A stretch of 64,000 nucleotides of DNA, from positions 1 through 64,000 of the forward strand of contig JAVBQS010000110.1 of the NCBI GenBank assembly GCA_031548835.1, given 5' to 3'. Both the position numbers and the translations under genes were made by a program. This stretch comes from WQTU01 sp031548835. GTDB lineage: Bacteria; Spirochaetota; Spirochaetia; CADAEX01. Shown piece by piece: positions 1-9,063 of the stretch. Every line of letters begins with the position of its first letter. The first letter of the stretch is position 1. The notes under the pieces were generated by a model. It made no database searches, was not told the origin of the DNA, and worked only from the letters and a program-made list of their open reading frames with translations.

Positions 1-99
1 TCGAGCATCTTTGCGTGGCCGTCCCATTTTTCCCTGCTTGGGCAGCATCGATTCTATTCGAGACCATTCTTCATTTGTTACACTGTGTCGCTTCTTCAT
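1..99 (-). CDS. IS5-family transposase, N-terminal fragment
   Basis: Thirty-three codons are open from ATG at 99 to the window edge without a stop. The peptide begins MKKRHSVTNEEW and continues through SMLPKQ and GRPRKDAR. Known IS5-type transposases start with a DUF4096-like domain containing a 'T.EEW..i.p.lP....GRPR.d.R' pattern, which this matches closely. The product would bind the IS ends and start DDE transposition. The catalytic part lies outside the window, so intactness cannot be judged. Confidence 0.75.
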   Translation of the reverse strand, partial: MKKRHSVTNEEWSRIESMLPKQGKMGRPRKDAR

Positions 100-141
100 G
101 CTTTGTAGTATAACATATTTCTACTTTAGGGACACGCCCTA
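1..141 (-). mobile_element. End of an IS5-type insertion sequence, cut by the window edge
   Basis: The left edge holds the 5' end of a transposase gene read leftwards, a short AT-rich leader, and a terminus whose outward end reads GGGCGTGTCCCTAAA on the minus strand (positions 139 to 125). This is the kind of terminal inverted repeat known from the IS5 superfamily (IS427/IS1031 groups). TA lies directly outside it and may be part of the short target duplication. Only one end is visible, so the matching repeat and the full length cannot be confirmed. Confidence 0.75.
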
Positions 142-210
142 GTTATATTATAGATTGTTGGTGATGAATATGCGAAATGGTTGATAACAAATTAATAAGT
201 GGGTTATGCT

Positions 211-1173
211 ATGAAAAATAATGAACAAACATCTTTTATACCTGATAATTTTGATACTCCTGTTCTCTTTCTTATTTTTAACCGGTTGGAAACAACAAAA
301 CAGGTTTTCGAGATAATTCGCAATGCTTCACCCAGGAAATTGTATCTTGCATCTGATGGTCCTCGTGATAATCGTATTGGCGAAAAAGAAAAAGTTGAAG
401 AAGTTAGAAAATATGTTCTTGAATCTATTGATTGGGACTGCGAACTTAAAACATTATTTCGAGATAAAAACTTAGGGTGCGGTAAGGCAATTGGAGAAGC
501 TATTGCCTGGTTTTTTGAAAATGAAGAAAGGGGTATTATATTAGAAGACGATTGTTTGCCTAGCCAAAGTTTTTTTTCTTATTGTCAAGAACTATTGGAA
601 AAATATAAAGATGATACGCGGATTTATCATATCGCGGGATATAATCCATTAATATATACAAAAATACCATATAGTTATTATTTTGCACGTATTCAGCATT
701 GTTGGGGTTGGGCAACCTGGAAACGCGCATGGAAACATTATAATTTTGATATTGCTAATCTAAAAGATTTTATACAAACAAAAAAAATCAATACAATATT
801 TAACAGAAGTGTTGATAGACATTATTGGTTGGATATATTCAATCGAATGGAAAGGCATGAGATTGACACGTGGGATTACCAGTGGACATACACTATCTTT
901 AATAATAATGGAATATGTATCAATCCTGCGACAAGTTTAATTTCAAATATTGGTTTTGGCCCGGATGCAACACATACAATTACAAATACCCCTGTTTCAA
1001 ACAATCAACAAAGATTTGAAATAGTAAAGATAATACATCCTGATAAAATAATACTTGATACTTCTATCGTAAAAAAAATAAATGAAACTGTTTTTTGTAT
1101 AAATTGGTTGTGGAATTGTAAAACTAGAATAAAACGAATTTTTAAAAATTTTTTATTGAGGGTTAAATTATGA
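211..1173 (+). CDS. GT-A fold glycosyltransferase (GNT-I/HlpA-like)
   Basis: This cytoplasmic enzyme of about 320 residues probably adds a sugar to a surface-glycan precursor. The N-terminal part has the pattern PVLFLIFNRLETT followed by LYLASDGPR, typical of a family often annotated as nucleotide-diphospho-sugar transferase or haemolytic protein HlpA. An acidic metal-binding triad (EDD, about residues 112-114) corresponds to the DxD of GT-A enzymes, and an aromatic patch with GWATW lies near residue 170. A GTG twelve bases upstream is open, but ATG at 211 is better placed behind a weak AGTGGG. It overlaps the next gene by 4 bases, so they are probably co-translated. The sugar and acceptor are unknown. 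Confidence 0.85.
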   Translation: MKNNEQTSFIPDNFDTPVLFLIFNRLETTKQVFEIIRNASPRKLYLASDGPRDNRIGEKEKVEEVRKYVLESIDWDCELKTLFRDKNLGCGKAIGEAIAWFFENEERGIILEDDCLPSQSFFSYCQELLEKYKDDTRIYHIAGYNPLIYTKIPYSYYFARIQHCWGWATWKRAWKHYNFDIANLKDFIQTKKINTIFNRSVDRHYWLDIFNRMERHEIDTWDYQWTYTIFNNNGICINPATSLISNIGFGPDATHTITNTPVSNNQQRFEIVKIIHPDKIILDTSIVKKINETVFCINWLWNCKTRIKRIFKNFLLRVKL

Positions 1174-1991
1174 CCAGGCCATGTAAAATTTGCTCTGAAA
1201 TTATGTCTATTCACGATAAAGCGCGGATCCTCAATAAGTATATGATAACATATTATCGTTGTCCGAGTTGTGGTTTTATTCAGACTGAAGAGCCTTATTG
1301 GTTAAACGAATCTTATTCAAGGGTTATTACTAAAATTGATACAGGAGTAGTGGCAAGAAATCTGGCAAATGCAACAAATTTACTTTTTTTTCTAAGAAAT
1401 ATTCAACAAAATGAATCTTGTCTTGACTTTGGCGGGGGGCATGGAATTTTGACTAGAATAATGAGGGATTATGGTTTTGATTTTTATCATTATGATAAAT
1501 ATGCAGAGAATTTATTTGCAGCAGGGTTTGAAGGAAGTATTATTGGTAATAAATTTTATAAAGTAGTTACAGCATTTGAAAACTTTGAGCATTTTGTAAA
1601 ACCATTAGAAGAGATAGAAAAAATACTTTCAATTTCAGAAATACTGTATTTTACAACATTATTACTGCCCGATCCCCCTTTATCGATAGATAATTGGTGG
1701 TATTATGCGCCGGAAGGAGGGCAGCACATTTCATTTTATTCTAAAAAAACCCTGCAATATTTTGCTCAAAAATATAACATTTTTTTACTGTCAAATAATA
1801 GAGATATTCATATTTTGTCAAAAAGTAAAATAAATAAGCATTTTTTTAAATTTCTTACACTTTATAATAGAATAAATAACATGAGTCTTTCAACTTTTTT
1901 GAAAAAAAAATCAAAAACACAGGAAGATATGAACACTATTTTATCTATAATCAACAGTGGTAAAAGAGACAGTAATGAAAATACTTTATGA
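1170..1991 (+). CDS. Class I SAM-dependent methyltransferase with N-terminal zinc-ribbon cysteines
   Basis: The 273-residue protein has two CxxC-type pairs near the N-terminus (Cys5/Cys8 and Cys31/Cys34) that could bind zinc. A Rossmann motif I with a glycine-rich loop follows (DFGGGHG, about 86-92). This domain order is common in sugar or glycan methyltransferases of polysaccharide loci (Methyltransf_23 type). The start codon overlaps the preceding glycosyltransferase in an ATGA arrangement and the 3' end overlaps the next gene. It probably methylates a sugar of the surface glycan; the substrate is not visible. Confidence 0.85.
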   Translation: MTRPCKICSEIMSIHDKARILNKYMITYYRCPSCGFIQTEEPYWLNESYSRVITKIDTGVVARNLANATNLLFFLRNIQQNESCLDFGGGHGILTRIMRDYGFDFYHYDKYAENLFAAGFEGSIIGNKFYKVVTAFENFEHFVKPLEEIEKILSISEILYFTTLLLPDPPLSIDNWWYYAPEGGQHISFYSKKTLQYFAQKYNIFLLSNNRDIHILSKSKINKHFFKFLTLYNRINNMSLSTFLKKKSKTQEDMNTILSIINSGKRDSNENTL

Positions 1992-3258
1992 TCACCAAGT
2001 TTTTTCATGGCAGAAATTTGGAGGAATTTCACGTTATTTCTATGAATTAATGAAAAATAGCAAAGGTTTATTTGAATATGATGTTTCAGGACTCTATTTC
2101 AAAAGTGAGTATATAAAACTGTTATCTTTATATAAAGAATTTCCATTAAAAATTCATTTTAGAGGAAAATGGAGAATTATTAAATTATTTAATAAATTAA
2201 ATTCAATTAAAAAAATAAAAAAGAAAAATTATGATATTTTTCATCCAACATATTATGATTTATACATATTAAGATATATAAAAAATAATTCGCTTGTTGC
2301 TGATTCATATAATATGATTCATGATAAAAATATTCAATATTATCATAAAGACTATAATAGAATCATAAATAAGATGATTTTCACAAATGTGCAAAAAGCA
2401 AAAAATAATTTACTATATATTCATCCTGAAATTCATGAAGAAAAAAAAGAGCAGGACCCTAAATTCTTGCCTGTACATAAACAGAACACAACGAAACAAG
2501 AGTATATATTGTTTACAGGAAACCGTGGTGGATATAAAAATTTTGAGCGGTTCATAATAGCAATAGCGCCTTTATTAATCCATTATAATTTACGCCTTAT
2601 ATGTACTGGAGATGCTTTTTCAAAAAAAGAAACTGATTTTATAAAACAATATAAAATTGATGATAGAATAGTTGCTGTCTTTGCATCTGAATGCGAACTC
2701 CGGGAGTATTACGCAAAAGCACTTGCGTTTGTTTTTCCTTCTTTATATGAAGGTTTTGGTTTTCCTATTCTTGAAGCTTTTACAACAGGATGTCCTGCAA
2801 TTTTGAGCAATACAAGTTGCTTTCCAGAAATTGCAGAAGATGCGGCAGCTTATTTCAATCCATATTCTATTGATGACATACGACAGACTATAGAAAAGGT
2901 ATTATTGGATAGTTTTTTTCGGGCAACATTGATTAACAAGGGCTTTGAACGGGTGAAATATTTTTCATGGGAAAAAACAGTAAAGGAAACATATAAACTT
3001 TACCGTGAAGCGCTGTCTGTAGCACCTTTGGGTAAAGTACGATTAGTGTTAACTGTACATGATATGATTCATGAGTTTTTTCCTGAATATTTTCCAAGTA
3101 AAGATCAAACAGTTTTGAATAAATATATTATGATGAGGAATGCTGATAAAATAATCGCAATATCTAATAATACAAAAATGGATATTCTAAAATTATACCC
3201 GGAAATAGACGAGAAAAAAATTAAAGTCATTTATCATGGAGCACCATTCAATGAATAA
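1975..3258 (+). CDS. GT4-family glycosyltransferase with rearranged, mosaic structure
   Basis: About 427 residues. The N-terminal end (MKILYDHQVF, then GGISRYFYEL) and the donor domain (FTGNRGGYKN, about 180-190; the E-G-F-G-F-P-x-L-E nucleotide-sugar motif near 260) are those of GT4 retaining transferases. The middle of the acceptor domain (about 110-165) is short and degenerate. A well-preserved version of that same segment (LTVHDMIHEFFPEYF, KIIAISNNTK, YPEIDEKKIKVIYHG) sits after the donor domain at about 355-427, where this family normally ends. The order is therefore unusual, as if a second copy recombined in. ATG 1975 is preferred to GTG 1957 because MKILYDHQ is the usual family start. 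The enzyme may be impaired. Confidence 0.8.
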   Translation: MKILYDHQVFSWQKFGGISRYFYELMKNSKGLFEYDVSGLYFKSEYIKLLSLYKEFPLKIHFRGKWRIIKLFNKLNSIKKIKKKNYDIFHPTYYDLYILRYIKNNSLVADSYNMIHDKNIQYYHKDYNRIINKMIFTNVQKAKNNLLYIHPEIHEEKKEQDPKFLPVHKQNTTKQEYILFTGNRGGYKNFERFIIAIAPLLIHYNLRLICTGDAFSKKETDFIKQYKIDDRIVAVFASECELREYYAKALAFVFPSLYEGFGFPILEAFTTGCPAILSNTSCFPEIAEDAAAYFNPYSIDDIRQTIEKVLLDSFFRATLINKGFERVKYFSWEKTVKETYKLYREALSVAPLGKVRLVLTVHDMIHEFFPEYFPSKDQTVLNKYIMMRNADKIIAISNNTKMDILKLYPEIDEKKIKVIYHGAPFNE

Positions 3259-3306
3259 CTTTGCTAGATTTTGTATAGATGCATATAACTTGCGGAGGGA
3301 ATTATT

Positions 3307-4065
3307 TTGAAAATCTATGTTATAACGCTTCCTGACTCTTTAGATAGGCAGCAATTTATAAAGTCGCAGTTTGATAGCCATAATACACCATTTGAATTTG
3401 TGTCTGCAGTATATGGAAAAGGCTTAACAGAGACAGAAAAAGAAAACTTGTATGATTATAAAAAAGCTAAATTTTTTTCCAGGGAACTAACACCAGGCGA
3501 GATTGGATGCTCTTTGAGCCATCGGTCTATCTATGAAAAAATGGTAAAAGAAGGTACTGAACGAGCTGTAATACTTGAAGATGATATTACTTTAAGGCCT
3601 GACTTTTTTGATTTACTCCACGCGCTTGGCGAATTGCCTATAAAAAAATATATTATAAAACTTGAAAGATTTAATTGGAGTATAAAAAATGAAAACAATG
3701 TAAAACGTGGCCATTTTACGCCATGGCACAGAATAAAACTTACTGGAGAATATTTTATCGGCCAACCGCTGGCTAACCCTAGTTTAACTTGGGGCTATTA
3801 TATTGATCTTGCTGCAGCCAAAAAATTATATTCTGTTATGCCCAAAGTATTTCTTGTTTCTGATTCATGGTGGTATTATAGAAAATTTATATCATTAAGA
3901 ATGATTAACAAACCTGTAATCAGCAATAATGATGAGATATTTGACTCTATTATAGGAGAACGTGATTCTTTTCAAGTTACACCTGAAACAAAAACTACTT
4001 TTTTTGAAAAAATCTGCAAATTTCCAAAGAAACTAATAAAATTGTTAAAGTGGATTTTTTATTAA
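3307..4065 (+). CDS. GT25-family (LPS-type) glycosyltransferase
   Basis: 252 residues with the hallmarks of GT25 LPS galactosyl/glucosyltransferases such as LgtB/LpsA: the start MKIYVITLP with DRQQF, the GEIGCSLSHRSIYEKM block, and the acidic LEDDITL motif near residue 95. These cytoplasmic enzymes extend lipid-linked or LPS-type oligosaccharides. Translation starts at a TTG, supported by a strong GGAGGG 7-8 bases upstream; no ATG is well placed. The C-terminal tail is lysine-rich. It is co-directional with the preceding glycosyltransferases, 48 bases downstream. Confidence 0.88.
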   Translation: MKIYVITLPDSLDRQQFIKSQFDSHNTPFEFVSAVYGKGLTETEKENLYDYKKAKFFSRELTPGEIGCSLSHRSIYEKMVKEGTERAVILEDDITLRPDFFDLLHALGELPIKKYIIKLERFNWSIKNENNVKRGHFTPWHRIKLTGEYFIGQPLANPSLTWGYYIDLAAAKKLYSVMPKVFLVSDSWWYYRKFISLRMINKPVISNNDEIFDSIIGERDSFQVTPETKTTFFEKICKFPKKLIKLLKWIFY

Positions 4066-4102
4066 TCTTGAAAATATCCAAATATTTTCTATAAACTAAC
4101 GG

Positions 4103-4288
4103 ATTATTCTAAACAACAAGATAAAATTTATATTACTACTACACAAAATTATTGAAAATAAAGTTAATAGAAACAACAGAAATATAAAAACCAATATTCC
4201 GGAACTCAAAACAAGAGGATTGATAGTGCAAGCAGGTTCTGACAAGGGTGTTTATTGGAAAATTAAAAAAGGAATTTTATATGTTTAA
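4103..4288 (+). pseudogene. Possible stray C-terminal tail of a RecG-like/AlbA_2-type ATP-binding protein
   Basis: Between the GT25 gene and the next sulfatase-like gene, one frame stays open without a plausible start and ends at TAA 4286-4288. Its end reads LKTRGLIVQAGSDKG followed by VYWKI. This resembles the winged-helix tail (LK..GLI.R.GS.KGGYW..) that closes many AlbA_2/RecG-like ATP-binding proteins of bacterial defence and toxin-antitoxin loci. The rest of such a gene is absent. It overlaps the start of the sulfatase-like gene by a few bases. The resemblance rests on about 20 residues, so this call is tentative. Confidence 0.3.
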
Positions 4289-5951
4289 ATTTTTATATAC
4301 TTTGATAATTTCTCCCGCAAATAGTGAACCCAAGGAATTTAAAAATATTTTATTCTGCATTATTTCTGTATTGCCTCCTAATATATTTATGTTTCATTTA
4401 TATTCAAAAAATGCCGAGCACATTGAGTATTGGCATATTTTTATTCTGACAACACTGTTTTCATGTATAGGCGTTTTTATGTATTGGGTCATATCCTGTG
4501 CAGGAAAATCAATGCAGGGAAGCGCTCTGGTATCTGTTTTTCTATGGGCAATGTTTTTTACCATACATCCTTTATATCAAAGTTTAGATGTTTTTTATTA
4601 TTCAGTATTAAGCAGAAAATTCAAACTTATTTTGCTTCTAACAATAGTATTGTTTTTGACAATTATAATTTTTATAATTGGCCGCCGGCTAAAAAATATA
4701 AAAATTTTTCAAATACTGGCAATATTTGAAATAGTCGTTTTTTTGATTAATTTTTTTCAAGCAACAGGAACATATATTTCAAAAATAGCTTTCACCGATT
4801 CAGAGACGAATTATAAGACAAGTTTTAATGTTGATATTAACAGCCCAAGCCCCAATATATACTGGATCCATATGGATGGTATGCTCGGTTTTGAAGCTAT
4901 GGAATATTTTTTTAATGATCAACAAGAAGAATTTGAAAATCAGCTAAAAGAAAGAAATTTTATTGTCAACAGAGAAGCAGAATTTGAAGCAAATCATTAT
5001 ACAACATATGCAATTCCCATGCTGATGAGTCCGTTCTATTATGATAAAAATGTACTATCTTTGTTAAAATCAGTAAATCTTCAAAATCTTTCCAAAAAAC
5101 AACGGGTTTTTCAGAAGATGGCAAATAGTTTTAATAGTGCAAGATTACATAATGAATTAATTGCTGCTTTTAATGCAAAAGGATATCAAACCAATATAAT
5201 TACAGAAAATCTCGGTTATTATTGGTATCCTGTAACACAACTTTCTTATATTCCATACGGAAAAATAGAATATGATATTTCCAATATTGAAAACACTGTA
5301 GCATTAGACAAATTAAATCAACTTAATGATTTGATGGCCCAGGCTACAATTAGCCATATAATTTTGGTTCCTGTCCAGAGAATTTTTGAAAAATTATATC
5401 AAAAACGTTTGAATATTAAACCTGTAAAAAATTATGGAAATGATACAAAAGGAATTACTAAAATTTTATTATATGAAAATACTACATGGTATATTAATGC
5501 TTTATCGGAAATATTTAAAAATCCGCAGCCGCGACTGACAATTATTGATGATAGCAAAGCACATTTTCCTTTTGCATTTAATGAAGATGGTTCCAGTATT
5601 GCCAGATCAGAAAAAGAAAGTACAGATATCTATAATTACCCTCCCCAACACAGATTTGCAAGGAAATACCTTGTTGCTCTTATTGATTTTATTCTTGCCA
5701 ATGATCCGGAAGCAATAATTGTTGTACAATCTGATCATGGGTTGCATCATAACAATTCACAAAGGCAAATTCTTTCTTCTGGTGGTACAGTGGATGAGGT
5801 TTGCCTTATATATAATCAAACTATGAGCGCAATACGGATACCGGCAAAGTGGGACAGTCTGGGTGATCCAGTTGATCCGCTTAATATAACGAGGGTGCTT
5901 GTAAATCGTTATGTTGGGCAAAACTATGAGTTACTGGAAGATCATCCATAG
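4281..5951 (+). CDS. Membrane-anchored sulfatase/phosphotransferase-like enzyme (alkaline phosphatase superfamily)
   Basis: About 556 residues. Roughly five hydrophobic helices occupy residues 15-175, followed by an extracytoplasmic domain. Candidate catalytic residues are Asp199 in MDGM (metal), Thr241 in HYTTYAIP (nucleophile) and Asp485-His486 in QSDHG (metal). This layout is that of LTA-synthase-like, MdoB and phosphoethanolamine transferases, which move phospho-alcohol groups from phospholipids to glycans outside the membrane. It lacks the F-x-WYPNT block shared by the three larger relatives at 17.9-34.9 kb, so it is a more distant member. ATG 4281 behind AAGGA is preferred to GTG 4248. 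It lies among glycosyltransferase genes, which suits decoration of their product. Confidence 0.82.
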   Translation: MFKFLYTLIISPANSEPKEFKNILFCIISVLPPNIFMFHLYSKNAEHIEYWHIFILTTLFSCIGVFMYWVISCAGKSMQGSALVSVFLWAMFFTIHPLYQSLDVFYYSVLSRKFKLILLLTIVLFLTIIIFIIGRRLKNIKIFQILAIFEIVVFLINFFQATGTYISKIAFTDSETNYKTSFNVDINSPSPNIYWIHMDGMLGFEAMEYFFNDQQEEFENQLKERNFIVNREAEFEANHYTTYAIPMLMSPFYYDKNVLSLLKSVNLQNLSKKQRVFQKMANSFNSARLHNELIAAFNAKGYQTNIITENLGYYWYPVTQLSYIPYGKIEYDISNIENTVALDKLNQLNDLMAQATISHIILVPVQRIFEKLYQKRLNIKPVKNYGNDTKGITKILLYENTTWYINALSEIFKNPQPRLTIIDDSKAHFPFAFNEDGSSIARSEKESTDIYNYPPQHRFARKYLVALIDFILANDPEAIIVVQSDHGLHHNNSQRQILSSGGTVDEVCLIYNQTMSAIRIPAKWDSLGDPVDPLNITRVLVNRYVGQNYELLEDHP

Positions 5952-5999
5952 CTTTAATATTATTATAAAATTGTATTTAGGTTAGAGAAAAAGTAAATC

Positions 6000-6746
6000 A
6001 TGAAAACAAAACCGCTATTTTCGATAATTACAGCAACATATAATTCTGAAAAAACATTAACTACAGCTATTGAATCTGTAGTTATGCAGCCATATTCAAA
6101 CGTCGAACACATAATTATAGACGGAAACTCAACTGATAATACAGTTTTCATTATAAAACAATATGCAGAAAAATTTCCTGATAAAATTAAATGGGTGTCT
6201 GAACCAGATGATGGAATATATTATGCAATAAACAAAGGAATTGATTTAGCTAACGGAGATATAGTCGGGGTCCTTGGCAGTGATGATTCATATTTGCCAG
6301 AGACATTTCAGAGAGTAGCTGAGGAATTTTCTAAAGATGATAAATTAAAAGTTGTTTATGGGTTAGTTAATGTTTATTTAAAGAATATCCATGTTGAAAC
6401 AGCTGGAAAACATCATAATAATTTAAAGAAAGCACCCTTGCCACATCAGGCATGTTTTTTTTCAAAAGGAATTCATGATAAATATGGCAAGTATAATACA
6501 AATTATAAAATTGGTGCAGACTATGATTTTTTATTAAGAGTATTGGAAAAAGAAGATGTTATTTTTATAAACTTAAATATACCGCTTGCAAATTATTCTT
6601 CTGAAGGAATATCGTCCAACAATTATATGACTTATTGTGAACAACAAAAAGTAAAATACGAAAGAAAACTTATTAATAAAAAAAGATATAAAAAAAATAT
6701 CATTAAAGCTAAAATTAAAAATATTTTTAAAAATATTTTTAAATAA
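6000..6746 (+). CDS. GT2-family glycosyltransferase (WcaA-type)
   Basis: A 248-residue inverting GT-A enzyme. It begins with PLFSIITATYN, continues with HIIIDGNSTDNT (first nucleotide-binding aspartate) and a DDGIYYAINKG block, and has GSDDSY near residue 98 as its metal-binding DxD-like motif. GADYDFLLRV near 175 is typical of the WcaA/PGL-like GT2 subgroup found in exopolysaccharide and O-antigen loci. The last 30 residues are lysine/isoleucine-rich and probably peripheral to the membrane. It is followed after 20 bases by another GT2 gene. Donor and acceptor cannot be read from the sequence. Confidence 0.88.
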   Translation: MKTKPLFSIITATYNSEKTLTTAIESVVMQPYSNVEHIIIDGNSTDNTVFIIKQYAEKFPDKIKWVSEPDDGIYYAINKGIDLANGDIVGVLGSDDSYLPETFQRVAEEFSKDDKLKVVYGLVNVYLKNIHVETAGKHHNNLKKAPLPHQACFFSKGIHDKYGKYNTNYKIGADYDFLLRVLEKEDVIFINLNIPLANYSSEGISSNNYMTYCEQQKVKYERKLINKKRYKKNIIKAKIKNIFKNIFK

Positions 6747-6766
6747 GCATAAAAGAGAAAAAAATA

Positions 6767-7735
6767 ATGCCTAAAATTAGCGTAATAGTTCCTGTCTACA
6801 ATTGTGAAAAATTTTTGCATGAATGTGTAAACAGTATCTTAACCCAAACATTTTCAGATATAGAGATTATTCTGATTAATGATGGCAGTACAGACAGGAG
6901 TCCTGCAATTTGCGATGAGTATGCAAAATTAGACAAGCGCGTGATTGTGATACATAAAGAAAACAGAGGGGTTTCTTCTGCACGTAATGCAGGAATTAGA
7001 CAATCTGCCGGAAAATATATAGGATTTGTTGATGCAGATGATTATTGTTATCCGGAGTGTTTTAAAATCTTTATTGAAAATATTGAAAAATATAATGCAG
7101 ATTTAATAATTGCCCAGTATTGTACTGAACGCAAAACATATTCTCTTAAAAAAGCCGATGGGAAAATTGAAATATTAAAAAAAGCCGATTCTTTTAGTCG
7201 CTTGTTTGAATTCAATAATTCTCTTTGGAATAAATTTTTTTGTCGCAATATTATAATAAAAAATAATATATGTTTTGACGAAACCCTGCATCATACCGAA
7301 GACTTATCATTTGTTTGCAATTATTTGCAGTATATTGATAAAGCAGTATATGTGCATGAATATGTATATTATTATCGAATAAATATAAATTCAATTACAT
7401 CTTCTCCAAACCTGAAAAAAAATTTAAGTATTTTAAAACTGGTTGAATTTCTTGATAATATATATTCTCATAATGCTCCTGAATATTTCTATATTTGTAA
7501 TGAATTTTGCAGAGGCATATACATGGATATTGCCAATAGTTATAGAGCAATAAATGAAAAAAATCATATGAAATCTTATTTAAAAAAATCAAAAGGCAGG
7601 TTGAAAAAAATTCTTTTTGATAAAAATGCGCCATTAAAATTTAAAATCAGATCGCTTCTTCTCTCAAGCCGGTTCATTACTAAAATTAAAAAATATCCTA
7701 ATTTGATAAAAATAAAACGAAAGACAAAACGCTAA
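6767..7735 (+). CDS. GT2-family glycosyltransferase (EpsJ/WfgD-type)
   Basis: 322 residues with a textbook GT2 catalytic domain: ISVIVPVYN at the start, ILINDGSTD around residue 37, an HKENRGVSSARNAG segment, and FVDADDY (DxD motif) near 90. The C-terminal part (200-322) is basic and helical and presumably governs acceptor specificity. Enzymes of this type extend capsular or O-antigen repeat units on undecaprenyl-diphosphate. It lies in a tight run of glycosyltransferase genes. Confidence 0.9.
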   Translation: MPKISVIVPVYNCEKFLHECVNSILTQTFSDIEIILINDGSTDRSPAICDEYAKLDKRVIVIHKENRGVSSARNAGIRQSAGKYIGFVDADDYCYPECFKIFIENIEKYNADLIIAQYCTERKTYSLKKADGKIEILKKADSFSRLFEFNNSLWNKFFCRNIIIKNNICFDETLHHTEDLSFVCNYLQYIDKAVYVHEYVYYYRININSITSSPNLKKNLSILKLVEFLDNIYSHNAPEYFYICNEFCRGIYMDIANSYRAINEKNHMKSYLKKSKGRLKKILFDKNAPLKFKIRSLLLSSRFITKIKKYPNLIKIKRKTKR

Positions 7736-7834
7736 TATATACAACATAACAAAAAAATATAATATTGCAGAAAAATAAAAATTCTGGATATCCTAAAGTA
7801 ACAATCAAATCCATCAAAAGATCGACAGGTTTAA

Positions 7835-8917
7835 ATGAAAAAAAAATTAATCTTACAGGTTATTTCTTCTCCAATTTGTGGAGGAGCAGAAGTTTTAGTC
7901 AGAGAGTTGGGACAAAGAATAAAATCTGAAGAATTTGATTCAGAAGTTCTATACTTTAATAAAATTTCCAAAGCAAATATAAAATTGTATAACAATGAAA
8001 GCTCTCTTTTAACCGGAGACAAAAATCCTTTAACTATTTTAAAACTACGTAAATTCATAAAAAACAAATTAAAAATGTATCAAAAAATAATTATTCATGT
8101 ACATTTGACATATCCTTTTTTTTATGTTCCTATAGCAACATTGTTTTTTAATGTTGTATTGATATTTACTGAACATAATACATCTAACAAGCGGAGACAA
8201 ATACGATGTTTTAAATATATTGAACGTATTTTTTACAGCAGGTATAGAAAAATATGTTGTATAAGCAAAGGAGTTGAAACTGCTTTAGCTAAATGGCTTG
8301 GTAAAAAATTTGATGATAGATTGACTGTAATTAATAATGGTGCAAAATTATATACATTTAAAAACCGTTGCAATTTTATAAAACCCAAAATAATTTCCAT
8401 AGGCACACTTACAAAAAAGAAAAATTTTAAAACTACAATAAAAGCAATTTCTTTTATTAGAGATGAGATTGAATCATATTCAATTATAGGGGAAGGAATA
8501 GAGCGGGAGTTTTTAAATAGGCTGATAAAAGAAAATGGTTTAGAAGAAAAAGTCAATCTGCAAGGATGGTCTGATCAGATAGAAAAACACCTGCATGAAG
8601 CAGATATTCAGCTTATTCCATCGCTTTGGGAAGGTTTTGGTTTGGTCGCTGTAGAAGGCATGTCTACAGGTATATTTATAATAGCTTCAGAAGTTGATGG
8701 CTTAAAAGAAGTGTTAGGACAAAATAACCCATCTGTAAAATTGATACAGGATATTGAAAACCCTCAAAAATGGGCGATTGAAATTAGGCAAGCTGTTGAC
8801 CTTCTGCGAAGCAATCAAAAAGAGATTGCTCTTTCTGCCAGAAAACAGTCTGAAAAATTTTCTATTGAAAATATGGTTGATGCCTATAGCAGGTTATATC
8901 ACAATATTCAATGCTGA
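7835..8917 (+). CDS. GT4-family glycosyltransferase
   Basis: 360 residues, two Rossmann-like domains (GT-B). The N-terminus reads LILQVISSPICGGAE, the glycine-rich acceptor-domain loop of GT4. The C-terminal half contains SIGTLTKKKNF, then GEGIEREFL and SLWEGFGLVAVEGM, the E-x7-E-type donor site near residues 265-275. It probably transfers a hexose or amino sugar onto a growing glycan in the cytoplasm. The ATG at 7835 lies behind GACAGG. About 146 bases without a convincing gene separate it from the next GT4 gene. Confidence 0.9.
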   Translation: MKKKLILQVISSPICGGAEVLVRELGQRIKSEEFDSEVLYFNKISKANIKLYNNESSLLTGDKNPLTILKLRKFIKNKLKMYQKIIIHVHLTYPFFYVPIATLFFNVVLIFTEHNTSNKRRQIRCFKYIERIFYSRYRKICCISKGVETALAKWLGKKFDDRLTVINNGAKLYTFKNRCNFIKPKIISIGTLTKKKNFKTTIKAISFIRDEIESYSIIGEGIEREFLNRLIKENGLEEKVNLQGWSDQIEKHLHEADIQLIPSLWEGFGLVAVEGMSTGIFIIASEVDGLKEVLGQNNPSVKLIQDIENPQKWAIEIRQAVDLLRSNQKEIALSARKQSEKFSIENMVDAYSRLYHNIQC

Positions 8918-9063
8918 AAGGGAATTCTTATCGTATAATAAAGAGAGTAACCACCATACATATTTATATGGGTTGCGATACCTCTATTTTAAAAAAGGTC
9001 TGACTAGAGATTTTATTTCTTATCAGTTTGTGTTGCAAAGCGAGTAATGCAAGGTTAAAAGAT

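Noticed and set aside
8918..9063. Possible gene tail between two GT4 genes (reading ending YFKKGLTRDF...VLQSE)
   Set aside because: The stretch is under 150 bases and its peptide matches nothing I recognise; it overlaps the upstream gene in another frame, so I cannot support it.
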